A DNA stretch of 64,000 nt from Pelecanus crispus. Its lineage: Eukaryota; Chordata; Aves; Pelecaniformes; Pelecanidae. Positions within the stretch are counted from its first letter, which is position 1. The number at the start of each line of letters is the position of its first letter. Positions 24,936 to 38,659 of the stretch are shown piece after piece. Below the pieces are notes generated by a model. The model saw only the letters and a program-made list of their open reading frames with translations. It did not search any database and was not told the origin of the DNA. Position numbers and translations under genes: made by a program. The stretch covers positions 61,645,710 through 61,709,709 of the forward strand of contig NC_134646.1 of assembly GCF_030463565.1 (NCBI RefSeq), written 5' to 3'.

Positions 24936-27900
24936 TAAAGATGAAATCCAGCTCTCACCAAAGAAAATGGGATGACTTTCTTAGTGGTTTCCAGATACTC
25001 AGTGGAAAAAGAAATGACTACGTTTTGGGTAATCTTCTTTGTACTGGTAGTGAGTTAAAAGTGTGGAGTAAAGCGTTTTGGCTATCTGCTAATGAGAAGC
25101 AAATACGAAAAATGCAAGACGTTGGGCTGGTGCCCAGAGATAATGTGCAATTCAGTTCCTGTGTGGCAGACAGAAGGAACAATTTCTCACCAGAGTGCTG
25201 GGCACTGACTCAGCAGTGGAGCCCTTTCCAACCTCTCCTGTAGGTTTCAGCTTTTATATGAATATCTTTTCAGCCACAAAATTTGTAACTGCTAAAATTC
25301 TTTGATTCAAGTGACATTAGCATTTCCTGCTCAGGAATGAAAAGCAGCGTTGGTGATGGGTTATCTGTCTTCCCTACCAGCAGTATCCACCCTCTCTCCA
25401 ACAGAGTGTCAGAGCATAAGAGGGTTACCACGTGCTGAGGTTCATTTGGGATCCTGGATCTCAGTGAGAGAACTGAGGGTAGGAGGGACCTGTGAAGTGA
25501 AGGGTGATCCTACACCAAGGGCCATGATGCTTAGCAGACAGTGGAATGAAGTCCTCCTTGGGCAAGTGCTGTCCTGCAGGCAAGGTTAGATCAACTAGAG
25601 TGAAGTCAGGAGAGTATTAAATGATAAAATGCATCATGAGGTTCAAGTAGCTTTCCCAGTTGCTACCATTATCTTAAGATTCTTCCCTATGGGTCTGTTT
25701 TGGACAAGAAGTGTTCAGATGTTCTTTTTTCCTTGGAAAAGGTCTATCTAGAGAAAACTAATTGTTTTCTTATGCCCTATTATAAGGCAGTTCTGGGTGA
25801 TAGCAGATGCTGAGCTGACCAGTCAGATATCTTGAAGGGAATGGATCACCTCCTAGCATTTGATTCAGAAAGTTGAGAGTAGAAAGGTTTTGGTGAAGTC
25901 CTTAATCAAACAAGGGACTGGAGAAAATACTACTCATGGAATGCGGAACCCATCATCCTGTAAGGGACCTCTCTTTGCATAAGGATGAATGTTACAGAGA
26001 ATCTAAAATCAGAGAAAAGTAGCTTTACCTTCAACACCTGAAGTTGGCTACAGGAGGAGAAGCTGGTAAGAGGACAGTTTTAGATGTACAGTATCTGACC
26101 AACAAACATGATGCGTGCCAAAGGTAGCCACAAAATCCAGGTACAGAGGGAAAGCAACATTACAGAGAAAGAAAGAGAGGTAACCAAGCTTTAGGGTCCT
26201 AGTGACCATCCATAAACATTAAGGCCATCTGACAGAAAACACTCATCTGGACTGAAATCATCCTGCCACTTCAAACACTTCCAAAAACACTGATGAGTAA
26301 ACTTTGGATTGGCAAGCTCTATGTAGGACTGAGTATGTTTTGTCTTCCCACAGACAGCAAAAAAAAAGCTTAAAGCCATCAGGAACTTTGCCATGGGTTC
26401 TGACTAATTCTTCTCAAGCATGATTGTATGTCTGTGTTTGACCAAGATCAAATGTGCACTGCTGAGTGATCCAGTTGTGATCAACTGATCAGATCTCTAT
26501 AAATGAGCAAAAACCCACAGCCTGAATCTGCAGGTAAGTCCAGGCAGACCTGTGAAGAGATCACTTTGATCTGAATAGCTGGATGCAAAAAACCCACAAG
26601 GACAACGTGGCAAATGAGCAACGGGAAAAACTCAGTGCATAGCGGGGAACTGCCACACAGAGACATCAGAGGTTCCACACATTTATTCTGTTTTGTGATG
26701 GAGGCTTTTCTGGCAGCTGTGAAACTGGAGCAGGAAGAGTGGAGCACAAGCAGAGCAAACTGGCAAACTGCAGAAGCAGATTACAGAGCTCAAAACAAAT
26801 GGGGATATTCCCAGTGTGCAGTAACAAAGACACAGGTCGAGCCCTTGAGATCATAAACTAGGTCTCCACTGTCATTGAAACAGTTGGAAACCTCATGTTT
26901 TTCTCCCTGCAAGGCAATATTTCTTGGTCTTCTCAGTGTCACCAAGCTCCAAAGGGACTTTCACCAGGACAACTATTTCAGCTCTCCAGGCTGCTGAGAC
27001 AGCACTGGAGGAGAGAGCAGCAGCTGCCACAGAGATGACACACACCTGCACACACACTCTGACACAACTGGATAAACTATAAAATATTAATGATGCAAGA
27101 CTGCTTATTTTAAAAATCCCCCTGACAATGGGACATGAAGGATGTGACAATTAAATGGGGATTAATGTCCACTGGCACTAGATATACAGCCATGGAAGGA
27201 CTTTGCACCATTTTCCTCCAGCCTCCCGCTGCTTCCTTGCAGCAAGCACTGAAAGGTCTCAGGAGAAAAAGTTTAAGAAGTACTTTCTGAAATGCAATTA
27301 ATTAAAGGTTATACTTAAAGCGTTCCTTGATCTTGAAACTTATATGGTTAACCCAAGTTACTCAGATGGGAAGAAAGACACTTCATTTGAAAATGTCTCA
27401 TTTTCTTTGTGGAGAAGCACTACCTCACACTGGAAAAAAAATTAAATACTAAGCACTTCTACTTCCAATAATGGATAAGTTACGTAGTGAAAAAAGTCTA
27501 GAAAGTGTTGAGGAAAATCAGACTGTGAACAGAAGATGACAACTCTCACTTGACTGGTTAAAATCAAAACATAATTATAAAATTTATCAATTCCCCATGT
27601 GCTGTGGGAGATACATATACTATGAATGCCTACTTCCATTACATGGGACTTCATGTTAGTTAAGATGTTCATATTCACTTTATCCTATTAGAACACTCTA
27701 GTAATGAATAATATAAAATAAGCAATTTTGTATGCATAATTTTACATAGTTATAGCCTAGCTCTTAATTAGCTAGCTAATATAGCCTAGCACATAACTAA
27801 CTACAAACACAGAGTCCCACCACCCTAAACATACTGTTTTGTGTCCTTCAGTTGCAACAGTAGGAGACTAGGAAAGTATAGAGTTACACAGTATGAAGAG

Positions 27901-30900
27901 CCATGAAAAGTAGCCAGTCTTCTCAGTTCTCCACAACTTACTTAATAAATACATTTCTAACAGCATTGATATATGTAAAAAGCACATTGATTTCTCATAA
28001 CTGAATTCAGCCGCAATCCCCATAGACAATACACCGATTCTACTCAGCTTTTACTGTAGTTCAGATACTCTAAAGCAATATCCATTCCAGTAAACTGGAA
28101 AAAAGCAACAAATAGAATAAGTGTTAACCATTCCACTCCCAACACATAATATTCTCAGTTTTGCTGGAAAGAGCTTAACAACAAAAACTATCAGTTCAGG
28201 TTTATCTCTCAGCAGGTACAGGGTCCAGAACTTACCTACAGTCAGTGGAGCTATATTGCAATTTACATACGATGAGCATGTGGGTGTAAAAGCTATTCAT
28301 TTGAGAAGGATCCAATCCTGCCCCCACTAAAATCACAGACCAAGTTGCTACTATATCCTTACACATCTTAAAGGTAGATAATAAAAAGAGGAAACAAATA
28401 CCATATTGTCCTGTTCTTTTCCAAAATCAAGCTGAAGAAATTTTAATTTCTGCCATGTTGCCCTCATATCATAAGCCTCCCTGCTCCAGTGCTCTTGGAT
28501 GAAACCCCGGTGGGAGAACTGCAGCAGCCTGCGGAGAACTCAGCAGCCCCTCGCAGCCGATTAAGAGATGCACTCAGCCACTCGCCCGGCCCTTGCTCTG
28601 CACCGCTTCTCATCACCAGCCTTTCATTTGATCACAAGCTGCAGCACAGTCCTTCCTTAGGTATTTCCTGTGCAATGTGGAATTGAGAGTACCACTGGAA
28701 CTTGCTAATATAATGATTTGCATGCATGGCAATTTTATATGGTGCATACAAATCTGCCTTTTTATTAAGTTATCTGCAATTTTTATTTTGCCATGTCGTG
28801 TTGTTGGTTATATTCCTTCTCAGCTGTCTTGATAGTGGAAAATTTTATCAGCAATGTTCCCTTGCACACACTTTTAACTTCCTGGTTTTTCTCTCTCTCC
28901 TTCCTACCCTCTTCTCAGGGCTTATTAACCCATCGAGTGTATCTTTGGCAATCATGCGGACTCTTTCGCTCTTGTGATTTTATATATTTTTGGCTAAGGC
29001 ATACTGTCTTTCAATTACAGCAAAAGCCACATAATGGCAATAATCCATATTTAAAACCAAGATTCAAACCTCAAACACTGTCTCTACCGATCTGAAAAAA
29101 CACCTTCCCCACAATTCAGTTAGCTTTCCATTCAGAAGTTTGCAGCTCCTGGTTTCATTACAACCAACACTCCACATTTAGTTATTTTAAGCCAATTCCG
29201 TTTGAATCCTAAAAACATGCTGGAAAACATTTGCGAAATGTAACACACAATACCGAGACTTTTAAAATATAGCAGTAGGATTTGTCCTTATGACTCTTTT
29301 GTGGTTTTGATAAAGCTGCATCGCTTCAAAGGGCTCAGGATATATTACTGTAAGACACCACTGCACATTTCAGCCACATGTGCTGACTGCGCTTCCGCTC
29401 CTCTGCCAGAACAATGAAAGCCTTCGTGCGCTGAGTCAGCTATCCCACAACCACGGATCCAGACAGACAGAACGCATTCGCTCCCTACAGGTTTCTTTAA
29501 CCACCTCTTATCACTGAGAATGCTAGATAGCTGCGTCATTTCACGTAAGACTCTCAGAGTAGGTAAAGTTTGGGAAACGTATACATATTTTCAGGAATAA
29601 AGCCCAAAATATTATTTGACTTGTGGTACACTACTGAAATAAATAAATAAATAAAGTTACAAAAAAATAATCAAGGGCCAGTTCTGCCATTTCCTCCCTC
29701 CTGGGTATTTCCATACCAACAGGGAATTCTGGCATTCCAGGATAAACCTGCAGACAGCTGGATGGATGGGCTGGACAGCTGAACTCTTCACTCAGACGAT
29801 CTGGTAAGTTCAGATACCACTGCAACTTGTGAGTCTGAGTTCACATATTTGAATGTGTTCACAGGCACTATGACCCAAATAAATAAGTGAAACTCAGAAG
29901 TTAGCTGAGCAGGGTCTTTTACCCCAGGATGTAATAAATTCTCAAGTCTCCTGTTGGTTTCAATCATAAGCAGAATGTAGGCCAACTTTAATTCATTTTC
30001 CCAGTTTGTTTCTAATGTGCAAAAAGCTGTAATATACAGCCAAACATCAAGAGATAAAAAAAAAAAAAAGAAAATAATCAAGTATTACAATTTCTCATTG
30101 TAGATCCATAATATGATCCCCATGCATGTGCTTTGATTTCACTCACAATCCATCTGGGACTGAAATCCAGTTGAGACTACCTTAGGACTAATTCAGGTGC
30201 AGTTCAGCTGTCTCAAGCTGGTATCAAGACTTTTAGAACAGACTGATATGCCTGTGCGTGTGTGTGTGTAAAAGTCAGGTCACTGAGGGTTACTGGGGTA
30301 AGGAAAATTTGTCACTTATGTAGTTTTTACTGGTTTGTTGGAATTGCACAGTTTCAAGTTGTGTGAAGGGATTTATCCCGAGACCTTGACAATTTGTATT
30401 CTGTAACTTTGACAAGAAATGTACCTACAAATCAGAAAGCTATGTTTTGTTTGTTTGAGGTTCCTGGCAACTTTTCTGACTCTTCCAATCCTTTCTTACA
30501 TATGGACAGTCTATTAAAACACAAAAACTGAAATGGGGCCGGGGTGGGGGGAAGACTTCCTTTTAAAGAAAAACTTGAAGCATGCCTTCTGCAGTACACA
30601 ACCTACCTGCAGAGTGCCCACTGAAAACCTCCTCCCAGCAAAAAGGAAGCCTGCACACAACCAATGCGTGCACTCTGAGGTTTATTGTCCTCTGGATGTA
30701 ACTAGTTCATTATGGAGTTAATAATATACATGTAAAGAATATTCTTAAGGTCTGCAAGTTTATAGAAGAGAAACGTTGGCCCTTATACAGATATAAGCAT
30801 ATTATATCAAGCTCAGAACATGACTTAAAGCTAATGTTTTCACATTTATCAGGTACTCTGCTGAGGGAAATGGAGACATCCCAGAACATCAGCTGATGCC

Positions 30901-33900
30901 AAACACTAACCCCAGTTAAGCATGTGTCTTGTTTTGTGAATCTTAATACCTAAGAATAAACTCCAGGAACACTAGTATTTCAGTTCTTAAGACAGCACCT
31001 TTACTTACTGTTGGTTCTTGTGCTAGCTCACCACATAGTAAAATATCAAGTCATTACAATACTTTTACAGGCATTTATTGCCACCCGCCCCCGCCCCTCC
31101 GAGGAGAACCCAAACAGAACTTCAAAAGGACAATTTGGAAAAAAGTAAAATGGGAATGACGGTACTGAAATTCTTATCAAAAGCCCACCAGCGTCTTTTT
31201 ATTGATTTCAACCAGCCTTAGCTTAAGCCTTCTGTATCTCTAAGGTAAAGTGAGGAATTCCCCTGCTGGTGGAAAGCAACAGCAGTAAAGGTGAAAACTG
31301 TCGCAGTATCTTACATTTGCTCTGGACAGCCACTAAGTGGCACTTAAACACCTCATCTTAAACCATGGTGAATCTGCAAACTGTTGTGAAGGGAGTGGGG
31401 GAAAAAAAGGAGTTACACACTGGGGACTAATCCCTTTTAAGAACAATGAAGTTCACTTCCTGCAACGAGAGAAACTTTCTAAGAGCCTGACCATGTATGA
31501 AAACGTTACTGGCAGAAATGCTGTACAGCGCTCTGTGGAAGCAGAAATACTGCACAGAGCTCTGCAGAAGCAACAGCTTCCTCTTCTAAATCCTGGTCTG
31601 CTTTGGGAATCAGAGTGCCTGGTTCCAGTAGATCATTACCAACTATTGTGCTATTTTGAAATACGCACTTAAAGCAGGAAAACGCAAGTGCCTCATGGCT
31701 GCAGGGCTGCAGGTCAAACTAAAGTGTCCCTAACATCTTAACATAACTTCTAGAAAGGCCTTTGAGTTCAGTTTCAATTAAAGAGCTCTGCAGGGACCAA
31801 TGCTATTTGATGCAAATTAGAACGGGGTTTTAGCAGTCAGCAGAGAATCAAGTGTGACGAATGGAGCTTTGCTCTTCTTAAGACTTTACTACGTTATTGC
31901 TTACTAGACTTATGCCATACTTTCATTTGCATTTTTAATCAAAGAAAGAAACCCAGTTTTCCTAATGGTGGTGTTGAATCAACTATGTTAATCATCCTGA
32001 ATATGTTAGTGCATTATAGTTACCATTTTTCTTTTTATCTGGTTCTAGAAGTGCTTCTGTTGCATTAAAAATCTTTCTAAATGAATTAACTACAGAAATT
32101 GGAAACCATTTTTTCCTATATGAACAACATAACTGTCATTGGAAAAAATCTGAAGATAAAACCAAACAGAATAACATACTAGGCATTTTAGGTGTTAACC
32201 AAGCAAGTATCTACAAGCACATTCAATGTCATTATTGCAAGTATTTCTGTTGTCTTCAATGGAACTAGCCTGAACTTAAAGTGCATACAGGTTTTCAGCA
32301 TCAAAGACTCAGAATGTACAATTTCCTTTTTAGACTCTCAAAGAAACACCTCCATTTCAGTTAGCCACAGGTAAAATACACCACCAGATATTAGCTGCAA
32401 GCTCTATTTTTCACCTTTGTGCTGAATGTGGCCTCCAGAAATCTCAAATTGAGAGTTACGAATTTCATCTTTTATTCTTTCTTCATGTGAAAGTTCACTA
32501 CATTATGATTAGAAGCACAGCATACAAGCAACTCAGCAAGCCACAGTACATCATGATTACTAAGAATAAAATTTTTAAGCACATTCTGCATGTGTGAAAC
32601 TAGTTTTGTGGGGTTTTTTTAAAGGCTGAAATGAGAACCTTGCAAATGAAAAGCATTCAACCAGTTATGTAGAAGGATCAAACTTAACCCAATGCAAGAG
32701 GAATCACTAGCAGCAAAGCTGTTTTTATGACCAGCAATGGATCTCAATCACTGTCACTCTGGGAAAAGTGGGGGGAGGGTGGGAAAGAAAGGAGAAGTCC
32801 ACATCAACCAGTAGTTTCATACAAAGGACAAACCAAGTATAAACTGGCATTATCCACTCAATCCTTGTATCAGATCCTCGATGATCAACCTTTAGGGCAG
32901 ACACACATATCCATTTAAGCCTGTGTTTGTCCAGTCACACAAATCATTCTTTAGGAAAATATTTCCCACAGCCCTTCCCATAACTTGATGTCCACAGAGA
33001 GGGTAAAAAAACAGAAATATAGAACAACCGTGTCTACACTGGGCAAGGGAAAGCACTGATTTTACAACAGTGATTTGTTACTGTTACTCACTTTGACATA
33101 TAACAGGATGGGAGATTGTGCTGCTAAAGTAAATACAGCGGTTATATATGCCTCCTCTGCTTTGGTTTTCTGCTCCCCCACAGCCACAGAGCCCACATCT
33201 GATGACCCTGAGGGCACATCATAAATGTCAGACCAATGCAGGCAAAACTCTAAATGAAAAGCCAATTGCATGGAAAAATAAGGAGCTATTTCAGGAAGGT
33301 GAGTTACTCAGTATCATCATTTATGAATTGGCATCTTCATATTTTAATGTGGATGGCTTGAATTTGTCCATTAGGAGCATTTTAGAATCGGAAAAAAAGA
33401 AAATACAATTGCCTGAACATGAATATTCATGTTTAAGTAGCTCCAAGTGAGCTAAAGCCCCAGCTTTTCAGAGAAACTTGTGAAGCAGAGAAAGTAGAAA
33501 GGTTTTGGTTTTATTAGTCTTGAGGAAAGATTGCTGATGTAGGGGCCCAGTCCTACAATCTGATTCATGCCAGAACTACCCTTAAGTCTGTCTGGAGAGA
33601 TTATACTAACCTACATTTACAGATAATGGACTTTGTTTATTCACATATTTGACAAAAGCTATCTTCCCACATGTTTAAAAAGAGGCTGTACATGCTTTGA
33701 ATGTTCTCTTTCACTAAACTGCACTGTCCTCAATATGTTGTTGTATTGTGTGCCACAATAACTAACACTGTATTAGGTAAGACTGATTTTTTATAAAAAC
33801 TGTTCTTCTTCAAAGCAGGGGGGGTTTGCCTCTAAAATATACTCTCTGGTTTTAAATTGCATACAACTATCACTGCACCATGTACCCACAAAATTAATTT

Positions 33901-35509
33901 AAAAACATCACAACTGTGCGTACTTTATATTCCTTAAGATCATTAATTAATTAAATGAAAAATAAAAACTATCTACTGAATCTAGATTAGACTTTCTGAC
34001 TTGTGTTTGGAGGTCAATAAGACAGCATTCTTCCAAACGTCTTCTAGTCTTAAATTAACTTCAGCAAGCCATAGCAGTGGGTAACTGCAGGAAATACATT
34101 GGAGTTCCTTTATCGTTAATTATTCCTCTTTGTTGTATTGTACATTCAGCTTGATATTCAACGTTGCTATAAATCAAACAGTGTTTTCTGAACTCTTATT
34201 TCTGTATATGCAACCTCAGTTTCTAGACTCATTCTCTTTCTCACTCAGAGTTTCCACAGGCACAACTCATACTATTTTTTTTTATTTGCCCAGAATGAGT
34301 TGGTTTGAAGCTGTAGGTCTGACTAGGCTGCAGGGCAATGAGAAGACCCATTCATTTACTTTGTGCGTATTGTATCCAACACCTTTGCAGAAGGCAGGCT
34401 TCACTACATTACAGTAAGGTGAGCTGAATAGCTTTGCTGTTACCTATTTCGTTATTGTTACCGCTTGTGAATCTGGGGAATTTAACATGTTTCGCGCTGA
34501 GGTAACACATGGATAAACATAGCCTCTCAACTGAAGACCTACATTGTACTTTGAGAACTGTGTGGATTCAAAAAATTCTCAAACTTCCACATTCATCTTC
34601 CACACTAAATTATCTTCAAGCTTTTAAATCAAATTTGAAGACTACAGCATCACCAAACTCTTGCAAAGTTTAGGAAGTTGGTCACAGAGGGTTAACTTAT
34701 TTCTTGGTGAGGGTATTGCTCAGCAAAGAAGAAAGAAATTATTCCAGCTGAGAAAATGAAATAAAGAACAGGATGACTACCAGAAAGTTAGTGCCCGAGT
34801 GAAGTTGAAGCCACAAAAATGAAGAAATTGTCACATGACAGTATTTCACAACACATTCAACCCCTCAGGGGCAGGTTCAGGAGTAATTTTAAGACAATTA
34901 GGGGTAAATCATGGAAATGTACTTAAAAGCCTTCTATTCCCATCACCATAACAGCGGCAGACACAAGTCCATAGAAGATATTTACCAGCATGCAGATTGT
35001 TCCCATGCTGTTTATGTCTTCTTAGCAAGGCTACTCCATCTTTGGACTCACTGGGCAGGTACGCAGTGATTTCTTCTCACCCAATGCTAGCAGCACAGAC
35101 TTCAAAGTCTGTGACACTTTGTCTAGGTGGCTCTGTGTACAGAGGCCAAGTACGCCTGCAAGTCTGCCGGTGCACCTCCACCCTCATAGTCTTACTTTTA
35201 GGATCTATGTCACCATACAAAGAAACAACATCAGGTTTCCTGCTGCGCAGCCCAATCCCTTTGGAGTACCTCTGGTGCCGCACTGCACTTCCACCATGTG
35301 CTTGTGAAAGTACTAGGAAAAATTTGTCCCAAATTACTTTTAAGTTCTCACTTGAGTTTCCAAATGTATGTCAACTTGAATTTGACAAAACACCTAAGGT
35401 GATCTAGCAAGGTACAATGAGTTAGTCTGGAGCAGAATGCAATTCAATTTTTTTACCTTAGCCCCTAAAGCAGCTCAGCATGGAGCTGGACAAACATCAA
35501 TGCCAGCAC
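24936..35509 (-). other. TBC1D1: TBC1D1 intron 2, middle part, no exon recognised
   Basis: Ordinary intronic sequence with short open frames of no known family. A short (GT)n run is near 30257-30269 and an A-tract near 30058. Parts near 28300 and 33540 (words such as GGGGCCCAGTCCTACAATCT) recall old interspersed amniote repeats, but too weakly to name. No tRNA or other RNA gene was seen here. Confidence 0.5.
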
Positions 35510-35648
35510 AGCCGGGTTAGCTCAGTTGGTTAGAGCATGGTGCTAGTAACGCCAAGTTCACAGGTTCAATCCCTGCTCACTGCAGGGGGGTTGGGCTCGA
35601 TGATCTCTCAAGGTCCCTTCCAACCCAAAGCATTCTAAGATTCTATGA
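35510..35648 (+). mobile_element. tRNA-Ile-derived SINE with a CR1 3' tail (TguSINE1-like)
   Basis: The 5' part is tRNA-like: A box TAGCTCAGTTGG (35518-35529), anticodon region GTGCTAGTAACGCC and B box GGTTCAATCCC (35563-35573), closest to tRNA-Ile(AAT) with AGT at the anticodon (35545-35547). The 3' part, from about 35571, is the CR1 tail ending in the octamer-like GATTCTATGATA. That tail matches the 3' end of CR1 copy 1 in this window at about 63 of 66 positions by eye, so this SINE probably used the enzyme of that CR1 subfamily. It is not a functional tRNA: the acceptor 3' half is replaced. The architecture is that of zebra finch TguSINE1 as I recall it. Confidence 0.88.
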
Positions 35649-38600
35649 TAATAACAAGGGAAAACACTGACAATGTACGTCAAGGGATGGATCAGAAGAG
35701 AAAAGAATAACAGAACTGCCTCTTTTGACAGAGGACAGCTATTAGATCTCCTCACTGTATCATCAGATATTACACTTGAACTAAAATTCCATGGCAGTTT
35801 AAGACTGACTGTCCAGCCTTCTCTCTGCTCTAGATAGCGTGGCCTTGCTTCTCCCCAACTCTCACAAAGGTGCTCATGAAACTGTTCTGTGATCAGGTTA
35901 GGATGCTAATTTAATTGAAACAGTACCACCTTTCCTTTCGGAATATTTAAATTGCTCTGAACTGCCTCACTGCACCAAGTGATACCACAGTGTAATATGA
36001 GACTAGGGGAAAAGGTGAGAATGTGCAAGCCGGCACACAAGGGAGTGCAAGGCCACCAAAAGTTGGACTCAGACTAGGTTAAGATGTTAAGAGTGAGCTT
36101 CTCTTTGGAGATACATAAGGAAGCTCTTCTCTGTGTGAAGAGGAAGTTTTTGAAGGAAACTCTAGCGTAACTCTGGAGGACGCTTAGATATTATGGCTCC
36201 AATTACCTGTACTGGAATTCATAGGCCACAAGCATCAGACCTTGTAAGGCAAAAGGAATGGTTAGCAGTCAGATGAGAAGCCATCACAAATCCACTAATT
36301 ATGTTTTAGCCTCAGTTCCACTGTCTTGTATTTCTGCTACAATCCCCAACAGAAAAAGTGAAGGAACAATAAATAATCTTGGCATGAACAATGGCTCTAA
36401 AATGAAGCGCACACAGCACAAGTAACACACAGCTACTTTCAATATTATTTAAGTTGAAAAATACACTAACAATGTCATCTGATACAGAATACTATACTGT
36501 TGAAGTCACAGTAAGAGTTCTTAGTCATTCTGTAGCAGAAATTTCTGTATGATTTAGGAGATTGAAGAAATCACAAGAAAATATCATTTTTTATGTTACT
36601 GCCACTGTAAAAGTGGGAATAGGCATCTCTTTTTACAAACCATGTGATTAATTTCATCTTCCTTGGTAAGACATTATCTCTGACTTTAAGTCAGGAAACG
36701 GCACTGGTATTGCACAAATTACTTCCTCCATGTGGCAATCACACACGAGGCTAAGGGAGATCACACAATATTTCTTACAAAATGAGAGTGAACACAGGAG
36801 CACTTAACTGAGCCAGGATGTCACAAAGTCACTCTAGGGTCTGACAAGAGCCCCATAAAGGCTTGGAATAATGCTGCTAGGGACAGGGTCACTGGCCACT
36901 AAAGCCCCCTGAAAGAAGAGTTCGCATACATGAATCCTTTGAAGAGATCCTAGGATAGAGCTGGTGTAGTCATGGTTATGCTCTAGGCTCAGGATGAGCG
37001 TAAAGCCTGATTAATTGTGAGATTGTCCAAAGCACAGCTGGCTGTTTGCATTACATAGGACACTCTATTAAGATTTACACAGCTAAACTTTGACCTACTT
37101 TATATACTGGACTATATATGCGCAAAAATATGTATTTGATTTTTCATTTGTCCTGTTAGATTTTTTCCTTCTGTTTTTTACATTAATTTCACCAGTTAGC
37201 ATTTGAGAGACAGGAGAGACTTCCTAAATCAAAAAGCAGTGCTAGCAGTTTGCAATTACGTAGATTCTATCAAAAAAACCCAAAGGTGCATATAAATAGG
37301 AGGCAGAAAACAGCCAAAACAAGCTCTCAGTTGCACTGAAATAAGTCCAGTTACCTCATTTGTTTCAGTGTTTTATGCTTTTTTGCAAAAGAAGAACCAC
37401 ATTTTAATTTCCCTAGACTCATCAAGCAGTAAAATACACTAGAAAAAGATCACCTCTATCCTTAAAATTATCTTGCCTGAATTCTTTTAAGAAAGCAAAA
37501 TGGTGCTGTTAAAAATGAGATATGTAGTGAGGCCATATCTTAGAGTCTAACGTAAAAACAAGTTGTGTAAGAATCCTCAGTCATGAAGCTAAGCCTCACA
37601 ACAACTGCTTTGGAGTTCACTGAGCCTCTGCCATTCCTTTTATAGATGAATAATGTGAAGTTCACTCACAACATCAGCTCTATGCAGCCTCACAGAGCGC
37701 TAAGTGTTGATTATGTGAAACCAGCTTCTCCAGCACATAATCAGATCACAAACAACATGTAACAGAGTACTGCATTCCAGGTAATACAGCATGATCTGCT
37801 TAAGTGCATAAGCTATTGTAACTCATAAAAGTAGGTGAAGGTTGTTTAAAAACACAGTAACTGTTAAAGCAATTGGTGCACCAAAAAGATGAAGGCCTCT
37901 GACAAAAGGAGAGATAACTGTTGTAACCAAACAGCTCAACAACAGGGCAAGTGCTACATTTTAAAAAATGCTTCAGTGTAAGGAGATGGGGCTTATTGGT
38001 GTCTGCTGCGGGGCAGATTTGGCACAAGCAAAGTCAATGAGCAGGCTCAGGTCTCGAGCAGGTGTCCCAGTCCACTGCAACCACACGGGCACTGCAACTC
38101 TCATGGCAACAAGTCTGCAGCTGCCAAAAGCCCAGTTCCTGGGCCAAAAGCTGTCCCTGATTTACAACACTACAGAACAAAGATTTAGAAGAAACAAGCA
38201 GACTCGTGCATGTCTTGTGCAGCTGTGATCCTGCTTAAATCACATGCAATATTCCTCTATAAAATAGAACAGAACAGTTCTATCCAGTGTTTTGCTGTTA
38301 TAGCATTAACAGCTCTGGTAAACACAAGCATATATTACAGGCTGTTTTGACAACTTGTGTCCAGACTCTTGGGGGAAAAAAAAAACCAAAAGAACTAAAC
38401 TTAACCCTTTCAAAATCTGAACTGAACTTTTTACATTTCTTCATACTGTAGTTCTGCATCGGTCATTGACAATGTCACAGAAATATTTCTCCTTACAAGA
38501 CATCAGGCTCAAGTTTCTAGGCTCTCCCTCAAATCCTCAAAACCTCCAGTTCGTATCACAGAAAGAAAAAAGGGGAAACTTTCAAACATTCTGAGCATCT

Positions 38601-38659
38601 GCTTCACTAAAAAAAAAGTGACAGTGCTGTCTGCTGACTTTTACTCTGCATACAGGAAT
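35649..38659 (-). other. TBC1D1: TBC1D1 intron 2 between SINE and CR1 copy 3
   Basis: No gene or clear repeat was recognised in this 3 kb. Open frames are short and scattered on both strands. Confidence 0.5.

Noticed and set aside
33535-33600. Old amniote interspersed repeat (GGGGCCCAGTCCTACAATCT and following)
   Set aside because: The wording recalls a common ancient repeat, but the match is too short and diverged to annotate as an element.
35510-35585. A functional tRNA-Ile gene
   Set aside because: The 3' acceptor half is absent, the anticodon is changed to AGT and the sequence runs into a CR1 tail, so it is a SINE.
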